Of a stretch of 8,506 bases of DNA, positions 1-5,005 are shown in pieces. This DNA is from an uncultured Porphyromonadaceae bacterium (GTDB taxonomy: Bacteria; Bacteroidota; Bacteroidia; Bacteroidales; Muribaculaceae): assembly GCA_900555165.1 (NCBI GenBank), contig USKE01000089.1, forward strand, positions 1 through 8,506. The letters are read 5' to 3'. Position 1 is the stretch's first letter, and the number at the start of each line of letters is the position of its first letter. Both the position numbers and the translations under genes were made by a program. The notes below the pieces were generated by a model, which had not been told where the DNA came from, made no database searches, and saw nothing but the letters and a program-made list of their open reading frames with translations.

Positions 1-554
1 GCCGATACCGGCAGCGCCCATGAGTTGTGGCGTATGTGTCCCTTGCTATGCTGGATGTTCGATCCGGCCGATTTGATGTCCCAGACATATGTGCCGCCAA
101 GACCCACGAACGGAATCACGCTTACAGGGCGCGAGGCATCAACTCCGCCGAGCGAGTTGCACATGTCCCACATGAAATCGAAGTTCAGGTTGGCGAACCG
201 GGCCTTTGAATATGAGTCGTTGTCCCAGTGCCACGGTCCATAATAGCCGCTGAAACGGAATCCGAGATAAGGTGAGAACCAACGGCCGAAACCGGCGTTG
301 TAGGTTGCCGTGACATGACGGCGCGCTTTCTCGCCCTCGGGCATCTTGTTCTCGAACAGAGGCACGTCTATGCCCGCGCCGAGCTGTATAAACCAGTTGT
401 CACCGCGGTCAACCGAGTATTCGGTCTTGCAGTTGACCACTTCGGTCAGGGTCTCTGACTCTTCTTCAACGATTACGTCATCCTGTGCCTGTGCCTGCCA
501 TGCGCATGTTGCCACGCACCCGGCTGCCAGCATGAGGCTTAAATTTCTTTTCAT
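1..554 (-). CDS. Outer-membrane beta-barrel protein, OmpA-family-like, N-terminal part (truncated by window edge)
   Basis: The reading frame starts at ATG 554-552 and stays open for 184 codons to the left edge, so the C-terminus is missing. Residues 1-23 form a signal peptide: MKRN, a hydrophobic stretch, then AQA with probable cleavage before Q24. The sequence LAAGC at 9-13 only loosely resembles a lipobox, so a soluble-signal exit is preferred. An acidic linker (DDVIVEEE) follows. The rest is rich in aromatic and glycine residues in alternating patterns typical of beta strands, for example DNWFIQLGAG, FSPYLGFRFSGYYG and VIPFVGLGGTYVWD. This resembles the N-terminal barrel of Bacteroidales outer-membrane proteins that often end in an OmpA peptidoglycan-binding domain. 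That domain is not in the window, so the full architecture is inferred. The best promoter upstream lies about 480 nt away. Other small outer-membrane barrel families remain possible. Confidence 0.75.
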   Translation of the reverse strand, partial: MKRNLSLMLAAGCVATCAWQAQAQDDVIVEEESETLTEVVNCKTEYSVDRGDNWFIQLGAGIDVPLFENKMPEGEKARRHVTATYNAGFGRWFSPYLGFRFSGYYGPWHWDNDSYSKARFANLNFDFMWDMCNSLGGVDASRPVSVIPFVGLGGTYVWDIKSAGSNIQHSKGHIRHNSWALPVS

Positions 555-600
555 ATTGAATCTTCGGTTGTTTTGTGGTAAATAAGATACATCTCTCGGT

Positions 601-745
601 CCGGGCTCACTGTGGCCGACAGGGGCCGCGGCTTTTTTCAAAGCCTTTACCGGATAAACGAAATCGGCGATTTTTGGTTCAGAAGGCAAATGTTAACGGT
701 GCGTGGTGGCACCGGCATTCTCGTGCCTGGCATCAGGGGGTAGGG
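601..745 (-). other. GC-rich, hairpin-rich segment upstream of the outer-membrane protein gene
   Basis: No convincing gene is present here. Read on the minus strand there are several short perfect stems: CGGTGC/GCACCG (697-702 with 709-714, 6-nt loop) and GGCTTT/AAAGCC (630-635 with 640-645), which has a GAAA tetraloop on the minus strand. A 13-bp odd palindrome, AAATCG-G-CGATTT, lies at 661-673. This could be the structured 5' leader of the outer-membrane protein mRNA. No known riboswitch core was recognised; I looked for TPP and cobalamin motifs. Function is unknown. Confidence 0.3.
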
Positions 746-761
746 ATGATGCACATCCGTC

Positions 762-801
762 AGAAAAGAACAAAGGGCCTGTCTTCTCAGACAAGTCCTT
801 T
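762..801 (-). terminator. Terminator-like hairpin
   Basis: A 13-position stem (772-784 paired with 789-801, one A/C mismatch and one G-U wobble) closes a GAGA loop on the minus strand. It is followed on that strand by GTTCTTTTC, a T-rich tail. On the plus strand the tail is weaker (ATTCCTTTG). No gene ends nearby, so it most likely ends or attenuates a transcript started at the promoter near 1044-1075. Termination is inferred. Confidence 0.5.
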
Positions 802-903
802 ATTCCTTTGTATCCGTGAAGTCTTATGCTTCATTGGAATCTACAAACCTAACATAAAACACGATTATTGTCTTTTCTTGTTATCGTAGTCTTCTTTTTT
901 GAG

Positions 904-930
904 ATTGACGGCCTTTTGCGGCCCGTCAAT
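904..930. other. Strong hairpin (ATTGACGG...CCGTCAAT)
   Basis: ATTGACGG (904-911) is the exact inverse complement of 923-930. Two further C-G pairs continue inside with one bulged base, leaving a 6-nt loop. Neither strand has a T-run after the stem, so it is unlikely to be a simple terminator. It lies inside the proposed minus-strand RNA and is probably part of its fold. Confidence 0.45.
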
Positions 931-1043
931 ACATCAGCATAAATACTAACCCTAAAAAACTAATACCTTAAATAAATCAAACAAATCCTTTTGTCTTAAA
1001 TCCTTCCGTCGGTGGCACGATGCCGTTTCCGTCGGATTGCGAT

Positions 1044-1075
1044 GCAAAATTATATCGAAAAAACGCGCTTGTCAA
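1044..1075 (-). promoter_or_regulatory. Bacteroidetes-type promoter
   Basis: On the minus strand TTG (1075-1073, within TTGAC) is followed by exactly 20 nt and then TAATTTTGC (1052-1044). This matches the Bacteroides sigma-ABfr consensus TTTG-N19-21-TAnnTTTG. Transcription would start near 1037 and run left, towards the outer-membrane protein gene. The same two boxes with the same spacing recur upstream of ftsX. Confidence 0.65.
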
Positions 1076-1100
1076 TAGCTAAACGGCATCGTATGGCGTG

Positions 1101-1130
1101 TGTATAGACCTGTATAGACGTATATAGATA
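1101..1130. repeat. Three decaying 10-bp tandem repeats
   Basis: TGTATAGACC, TGTATAGACG and TATATAGATA follow one another directly. A related TATAGTATAGAG stretch lies at 1175-1187. They sit downstream of the crp-like gene, in an AT-rich gap. No function can be assigned. Confidence 0.5.
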
Positions 1131-1189
1131 TTAACCACCTGATATTCAAGGGGTGTTTTCTCGGCAGTATATGGTATAGTATAGAGAGG

Positions 1190-1208
1190 AATCAATAAAA
1201 AATTGATT
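1190..1208 (-). terminator. Weak AT-rich hairpin downstream of the Crp/Fnr gene
   Basis: AATCAAT (1190-1196) and ATTGATT (1202-1208) form a perfect 7-bp stem with a five-base loop, 18 nt past the regulator's stop codon. The stem is all A-T apart from one G-C pair and no U-run follows, so termination here is doubtful. Confidence 0.25.
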
Positions 1209-1226
1209 AAATTCTGTTGTATAGTT

Positions 1227-1910
1227 CTACAAATCGAGCACTTCGAGCAGCTTTTTTCGGTCGGGAACAAGGATGCGGTTAGGCTCATAATCGATGATGC
1301 CCTCATCTTTCATAGTGTCGAGTGCCACGAGCAGTGACTGGCGCTGTACGCCGAATACGGTGTAAAGATCGCGGTGACGGCACTCCATGACGATGTCGCG
1401 GGCGTCGCGGTCGGTAAGCGCGACAATCCAGTAGGCGATGCGTTTGCGCAGGTCACCGGAACTCAGCGCCAGTATGCCCTCCACAGCAAGCTGCGAGTTA
1501 AGTGAGAGCAGGTTCAGAAAATTGAACAGCGAGACGGCATCATTGTTGATTATGCTCAGGTAATCGCTCTTGTCGAGCTGGAGCAGTCCCACCGTAGTGA
1601 GTGCCGTGACAGTGGACGGATAGCGGGTGGTGCGTCCGAAAAAATAATCGAGTGCGATGACGCCGGGGGAGTCAAGCGTTTCCGAGACTGTGAACTTGCG
1701 GTCAGTGGTGTGTATGGTGGAGCGCACCGACCCTGAGACTATAGAAATTATATGACTGCATGGATCCCCGGCCTGGATTATGGTCTCGCCGGGGGTGTAT
1801 TTCAGAAAATGGAAACGGTTTTTCCCGACCATTTCTGATATCTTTTCATGACTGACACCTTTGAACAGGGGCAGATTCTGAAGACGGGCATACATACTAT
1901 CGGTCGACAT
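1227..1910 (-). CDS. Crp/Fnr-family transcriptional regulator
   Basis: This 227-residue protein has the usual length and order of the family. A cyclic-nucleotide-binding-type beta-barrel spans about residues 13-118 (LPLFKGVS, then GETIIQAGDPCSHI). A long dimerisation helix follows at about 122-146, and a winged helix-turn-helix at about 178-218 (RDLYTVFGVQRQSLLVAL, then DEGIIDYEPNRILVPDR). Only two cysteines are present (51 and 177), so it cannot carry the four-cysteine FNR iron-sulfur cluster. The classical cAMP-binding signature is not evident, so its ligand is unknown; it may sense nothing or a different small molecule. The start at ATG 1910 is preceded by an A-rich stretch, as is common in Bacteroidetes. 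It is transcribed in the same direction as the transporter gene upstream, with a 276-nt gap containing repeats. I found no convincing promoter of its own. Its targets cannot be read from the window. Confidence 0.88.
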   Translation of the reverse strand: MSTDSMYARLQNLPLFKGVSHEKISEMVGKNRFHFLKYTPGETIIQAGDPCSHIISIVSGSVRSTIHTTDRKFTVSETLDSPGVIALDYFFGRTTRYPSTVTALTTVGLLQLDKSDYLSIINNDAVSLFNFLNLLSLNSQLAVEGILALSSGDLRKRIAYWIVALTDRDARDIVMECRHRDLYTVFGVQRQSLLVALDTMKDEGIIDYEPNRILVPDRKKLLEVLDL

Positions 1911-1977
1911 GGTTTTGTTTTAGTTGAAACTACTGATGTCGTTGTGGGGAGTTGCATAACCCGGTGTACGCCTGATA

Positions 1978-2050
1978 TGTAGGGACATCGCTTTGCGATG
2001 TGGCTCATAGTCCTTGATATGATCTAACATGCCAAAGGCATGTCCCTACA
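1978..2050. repeat. REP/BIME-like pair of inverted hairpins with GTAG heads
   Basis: The outer ends TGTAGGGACAT (1978-1988) and ATGTCCCTACA (2040-2050) are perfect inverse complements. Inside them are two separate perfect 7-bp hairpins: ACATCGC-TTT-GCGATGT (1985-2001) and ACATGCC-AAA-GGCATGT (2027-2043), separated by 25 nt. Each hairpin has GTAG next to its foot, facing outwards. This is the layout of bacterial REP elements in inverted pairs (BIMEs), which are moved by IS200-like RAYT transposases. No transposase is nearby. The unit lies in the gap between the transporter and crp-like genes. Confidence 0.55.
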
Positions 2051-2149
2051 ATTCGAGGGGTTTTGCGCCGCCCTCCAACGTTTCTTTATATAGTGACAAC
2101 AACGCCACGTGTCAAAAGTTAGGGGAAAAGATGTGGTTTTTACGCTTGG

Positions 2150-2159
2150 AAGTGCACTT
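2150..2159. other. 10-bp perfect palindrome AAGTGCACTT
   Basis: AAGTGCACTT is its own reverse complement and lies just beyond the hairpin that follows the transporter gene. It could be a protein-binding site, but a single 10-bp palindrome is weak evidence. Confidence 0.2.
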
Positions 2160-2162
2160 GAG

Positions 2163-2184
2163 GCATATGCGTCGGCGCACATGC
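2163..2184 (-). terminator. Stable hairpin directly after the transporter stop codon
   Basis: GCATATGCG (2163-2171) pairs with CGCACATGC (2176-2184): nine pairs, one of them a wobble, around a four-base loop. It starts three bases after the stop codon of the transporter gene. No U-run follows, so it may protect the mRNA 3' end or help stop transcription rather than act as a textbook intrinsic terminator. Confidence 0.4.
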
Positions 2185-2186
2185 GG

Positions 2187-3107
2187 TCATTGCCCTTGCG
2201 GCAGGTGGCTTGTAGCGTTCTCCCGGCGGTATATCTGCCATGAGTTCACGATATTGTGCCACGCCACATAAGCGGCCGGCGCCGCCGAGGCCACGGGATT
2301 GAGGTAAGTGAGCGTGAGCCAGATGGCAAGCACGGTGTTTTTCTGCCCGAGGCTCTGCGCGCCCGAGACAGGGTCGCCGTACCGGCGCCCGATCATGCGC
2401 CCGACGGCAAACTGCGCTATGCAGGCCAGCAGAGCCACGCCGGCCAGAGCCAGCATGAGCGGTATCATGGTGGCGGGCTCCCTGAGCAGGAAAGTCACCG
2501 AATTGCCAACGACCAGTATCAGCGCGAAAGCCCAGATGTAGAACGAGAGGCCCTGGTGGTTGGCTATGGAGCTGTGCACGCGCGGCACATATCTCTGCAT
2601 CAGCAGTGCCAGGGCAAGGGGGCCGAGGATAAGGGGTAGCACGTTCTGCGCTATCGACATCAGCGATTCGCCGAACGATATTCCGGCACCCTCACCCATG
2701 TATGACAACAACGGGGGAGCCAGAAACGCTACCGACAGATGCGAGAACAGCGAGTATGTGGCAACTTTTGGTATCGAGCCCCCCAGCATGCCGGTTATGA
2801 CAGGTGCGGCAGTGGCCGTGGGGCAGAACACGCAGATGAAAGCCCCCTGCGCCAGCATTTCGTTTATGGGGCTAAGCGTCAGATATATTGCGCATGCCCC
2901 TGCTATCTGCGCTCCCAACAGCAGCCATATATACGGCCCAACGTGGAAGTCTGAGGGCCTCACGCGGCAGTATGTGATGAGCAACATTATGAAAATCAGA
3001 TATTTCGACATGAAAGCCACATATCCGATGTAGTTGTGCAGCAAGACGCCCAGTATCATCGCGATAGGGAGCATCCACGGTTTTATTCGCTTGCGGAAAC
3101 TGCTCAT
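2187..3107 (-). CDS. Bile acid:sodium symporter (BASS) family transporter
   Basis: The protein of 306 residues is almost entirely hydrophobic segments (about nine or ten membrane helices) and belongs to the sodium-dependent bile-acid-transporter superfamily. Key stretches are CPTATAAPVITGMLGG (95-110), a conserved helix-breaking region of the kind that lines the sodium and substrate sites, and GQKNTVLAIW (254-263) followed by NPVASAAPAAY near the C-terminus. It would import an organic anion with sodium across the inner membrane; the actual substrate is unknown and need not be a bile acid. The frame is open further upstream to ATG 3317, but that extension only translates the 9-bp repeat array. 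The start at ATG 3107 is chosen because a good promoter lies at 3128-3161, because MSSFRKRIKPWMLP is a normal amino end for the family, and because it leaves a leader of about 15 nt. Confidence 0.85.
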   Translation of the reverse strand: MSSFRKRIKPWMLPIAMILGVLLHNYIGYVAFMSKYLIFIMLLITYCRVRPSDFHVGPYIWLLLGAQIAGACAIYLTLSPINEMLAQGAFICVFCPTATAAPVITGMLGGSIPKVATYSLFSHLSVAFLAPPLLSYMGEGAGISFGESLMSIAQNVLPLILGPLALALLMQRYVPRVHSSIANHQGLSFYIWAFALILVVGNSVTFLLREPATMIPLMLALAGVALLACIAQFAVGRMIGRRYGDPVSGAQSLGQKNTVLAIWLTLTYLNPVASAAPAAYVAWHNIVNSWQIYRRENATSHLPQGQ

Positions 3108-3127
3108 GTGATATTTGTTTTGTCGCT

Positions 3128-3161
3128 GCAAAGTTACAAAACTTTCGGCATAAGCTACACA
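3128..3161 (-). promoter_or_regulatory. Promoter of the transporter gene
   Basis: TAACTTTGC (3136-3128, minus strand) matches the Bacteroides -7 box exactly. Twenty-one bases upstream is TGTG (3161-3158), a three-of-four match to the -33 TTTG, lying in the first units of the repeat array. The start point would be near 3121, just ahead of ATG 3107. Confidence 0.55.
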
Positions 3162-3256
3162 TAAGCCACATAAGTCACATAAGTAACATACGTTACATAC
3201 GCCATACACGAAACGGATGTAACGTATGTGGCGTATGTAACGTATGTGGCTTATGT
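3159..3256. repeat. Inverted array of 9-bp tandem repeats (5 + 4 units)
   Basis: Five head-to-tail nonamers fill 3159-3203: ACATAAGCC, ACATAAGTC, ACATAAGTA, ACATACGTT and ACATACGCC. After a 17-nt centre, four units of the same family in inverse orientation fill 3221-3256: AACGTATGT, GGCGTATGT, AACGTATGT and GGCTTATGT. The 18-bp segments 3186-3203 and 3230-3247 are perfect inverse complements. Pairing continues outward for another unit with one mismatch and one wobble. A degenerate extra unit (CATAAGCT) is visible at 3149-3156. The array begins about 10 nt after the CoA-transferase stop codon and reaches into the transporter promoter. RNA from the upstream gene would fold into a long hairpin here, so it may serve as that gene's transcript end. 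Confidence 0.85.
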
Positions 3257-3267
3257 GTCGGGGGGCG

Positions 3268-4761
3268 TTATTTGTAACGCGAGAAATCGGTTGCCTGCAT
3301 CGAGCCTTCCTCAGCAAACGCGCGGTGGAACTCGAAGGCGGCCTGCAGGGTGATGGGGGTCTGTCCCTTGGTGCCGAGCTTGAGGTAATCCCACAGCAGT
3401 TGCTTGTACATGGGGTGGGCGCAGTTCTCGATGATGGTTTCGGCGCGCTGTACGGGGTCTTTGCCGCGGAGGTCGGCGATCCCCTGGTCGGTGATCAGTA
3501 CGTCTACCGAGTGCTCCGAGTGGTCGCAGTGCGTCACCTGGGGCACGATGTTGCTGATCAGACCCTCTTTGGTGATTGACGGGCACGAGAATATCGAGAT
3601 GTAGGCGTTGCGGGTAAAGTCACCCGAGCCGCCGATACCGTTCATCATGCGTGTGCCCAGCACGTGTGTCGAGTTCACGCCGCCGAAGATGTCGGCCTCA
3701 AGTGCGGTGTTCATGGCGATGACGCCGAGTCGGCGGATGACCTCCGGGTTGTTCGAGATTTCGGCGGGGCGCATCAGGATCTTGTCGTGGAAGAAGTTCA
3801 TGTCGGCGAACAGCTGCGATTCCACTTCGTTTGAGAAGGTCATCGAGCAGGTCGAGGCGAACTGGCACTTGCCGATGCGCAGGAGCTCGAGTACCGAATC
3901 CTGCACTACCTCTGTGTACATCATAAAGTTGGGGAGTTCCTTGTCGACGGCCAGGTAGTTGAGCACTGCGTTGGCCACATTGCCCACGCCGCTTTGCAGG
4001 GGGAGGAATTCCTTGGGGATGCGGCCCGCGCGGTATTCCGACACGAGGAACTGCACCACGTTGGCGCCGATGCGCTCTGAAGTCTCGTCGGGCTTTGTGA
4101 ATGATTTCACGCCGTCAAGCGCGTTTGTGCGCACGATCCCCACCACTTTCGAGGGGTCGATCTTGAGGGTGGGGCGCCCGATGCGGTCATTGGGGGCATA
4201 GATAGGTATCTCGCGGCGTCGGGGCGGGTCGAGTGGCTTATAGACATCGTGCATCCCCATGAGCGACGCGGGGAGCGCTTCGTTAAGTTCGATGAAGATT
4301 TTCTTTGCCATCGGGGCGTAGGTGGGTATGTTGCCCAGGCCGCAGCCAAGCAGAACCTCGCCGTTCTCGTCGATTGCGGCGGCCTCGATAATGGCCACGT
4401 CTACATCTCCGTAGAAACCGTAGCGCGTCTCCTGGGCCATCTCCGAGAGGTGACGGTCGGTATAATGTGCGTCGTGGCTGTTGATGCGTTTGCGCAGGTC
4501 GGGGGTGTTCTGGTAAGGGGCGCGGCGGTTGATGGCGTTGTTGCGCGCCAGGATGCCGTCGACATGATCATTTGTCGAGGCTCCGGTGTAAATATTGACT
4601 TTGAAATCGCGTCCGGCCTCATGTTCGGCCTGGGCCTTGAGGGCTACCGCCTCGGTGATAGCCTTGGGGTTGCCGGGGGCTGTGAACCCCGACAGGCCTA
4701 AAGTGTCGCCGTTGTTGATGACCTGGGCGGCTTCCTCGGCCGTGATGAAATTATAAGCCAT
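3268..4761 (-). CDS. Acetyl-CoA hydrolase/CoA-transferase family protein (succinyl-CoA:acetate CoA-transferase type)
   Basis: The protein has 497 residues, the full length for this family (related to AarC, Cat1 and yeast Ach1). These enzymes move CoA between acids such as succinate and acetate through a glutamyl-CoA thioester; it would act in the cytosol and feed acetate or succinate production during fermentation. Visible landmarks are the N-terminal GDTLGLSGFTAPGNPK (18-33), GVGNVANAVL (258-267), MYTEVVQD (281-288) whose E284 is the expected catalytic glutamate, and GIGGSGDFTRNAY (375-387), the glycine-rich loop of the CoA/oxyanion site. The C-terminal half has LITDQGIADLRGKDP, also typical. 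ATG 4761 gives the normal amino end MAYNFITAEEAAQ. It has a strong promoter at 4888-4920 with a leader of about 120 nt, and is divergent from miaB. Which acids it prefers cannot be told from sequence. Confidence 0.93.
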   Translation of the reverse strand: MAYNFITAEEAAQVINNGDTLGLSGFTAPGNPKAITEAVALKAQAEHEAGRDFKVNIYTGASTNDHVDGILARNNAINRRAPYQNTPDLRKRINSHDAHYTDRHLSEMAQETRYGFYGDVDVAIIEAAAIDENGEVLLGCGLGNIPTYAPMAKKIFIELNEALPASLMGMHDVYKPLDPPRRREIPIYAPNDRIGRPTLKIDPSKVVGIVRTNALDGVKSFTKPDETSERIGANVVQFLVSEYRAGRIPKEFLPLQSGVGNVANAVLNYLAVDKELPNFMMYTEVVQDSVLELLRIGKCQFASTCSMTFSNEVESQLFADMNFFHDKILMRPAEISNNPEVIRRLGVIAMNTALEADIFGGVNSTHVLGTRMMNGIGGSGDFTRNAYISIFSCPSITKEGLISNIVPQVTHCDHSEHSVDVLITDQGIADLRGKDPVQRAETIIENCAHPMYKQLLWDYLKLGTKGQTPITLQAAFEFHRAFAEEGSMQATDFSRYK

Positions 4762-4801
4762 ATCTGATAATGTTGGTAAATCGTGAATATGACGGCATCT
4801 G

Positions 4802-4823
4802 ATTATGTGGAAAGCAACATAAT
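4802..4823 (-). other. Hairpin in the CoA-transferase leader
   Basis: ATTATGT (4802-4808) and ACATAAT (4817-4823) form a 7-bp stem with an 8-nt loop, within the predicted leader of the CoA-transferase mRNA. A second imperfect inverted pair (TGCATC at 4824-4829 and GATGCA at 4860-4865) lies just beside it. These could be leader structure; no regulatory role is shown. Confidence 0.25.
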
Positions 4824-4878
4824 TGCATCATGCGCAAAGAAACTCCTCGCGGATGATACGATGCACTGCATTTTTTTG

Positions 4879-4886
4879 TAATTTTG
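4879..4886 (+). promoter_or_regulatory. Candidate -7 box for miaB
   Basis: TAATTTTG is an exact TAnnTTTG match. The region 19-21 nt upstream has no TTTG or TTG, so the -33 part is poor. The start point would be near 4893, giving a leader of about 110 nt to the GTG chosen for miaB. Confidence 0.4.
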
Positions 4887-4887
4887 T

Positions 4888-4920
4888 GCAAAAATACGGC
4901 TTTTGGCTCAGCCCGGCAAA
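4888..4920 (-). promoter_or_regulatory. Promoter of the CoA-transferase gene
   Basis: On the minus strand TTTG (4920-4917), 20 nt, then TATTTTTGC (4896-4888) fits the Bacteroides promoter consensus at every defined base. Transcription would begin near 4881 and run left into the CoA-transferase gene. The box lies back to back with the plus-strand -7 box at 4879-4886, so both polymerase footprints overlap. Confidence 0.7.
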
Positions 4921-5005
4921 ATTTTTAATGCTGTTTTACAGCACATATTTGCCAGCGGAAACCAGCTCCGTTGCGGGGGTCAGTGGCCGTGAAACTTGTA
5001 ATCAG

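Larger units (their letters stand above)
762..1037 (-). ncRNA. Possible small RNA or attenuated leader between a strong promoter and a hairpin terminator
   Basis: The best promoter match in this gap (1044-1075) points left, and a terminator-like hairpin lies about 275 nt downstream. No long ORF fills the space; the longest plausible peptide starts at ATG 833 and has only 15 codons, ending inside the terminator hairpin. The inferred RNA begins with two copies of CCGACGGAA (1004-1012 and 1027-1035 on the other strand). It contains an AU-rich middle, a strong 10-bp hairpin (904-930) and a small TGAAG/CTTCA hairpin. I could not match it to tmRNA, RNase P, SRP or 6S RNA from memory. It could instead be the first half of a 480-nt leader of the outer-membrane protein mRNA. 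Confidence 0.3.

Noticed and set aside
780..800. TPP riboswitch (because of a CTGAGA on the minus strand)
   Set aside because: CTGAGA is part of the hairpin loop and the other conserved TPP segments are absent.
575..889. 104-codon plus-strand ORF in the gap upstream of the outer-membrane protein gene
   Set aside because: It runs through the terminator-like hairpin, has no recognisable domain, and its composition looks like translated non-coding DNA.
1227..1910. FNR-type oxygen sensor
   Set aside because: Only two cysteines are present and the N-terminal cysteine cluster is missing.
3108..3317. N-terminal extension of the transporter frame to ATG 3317
   Set aside because: It only translates the 9-bp repeat array into tripeptide repeats (HIR/YIR, then VC/LC types). 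A good promoter lies inside it and the family's usual amino end begins at 3107.
4823..5005. Upstream in-frame start for miaB at ATG 4823
   Set aside because: It would place the predicted promoter boxes inside the gene, and the residues before NNKKLYIETYG do not look like a MiaB amino end.
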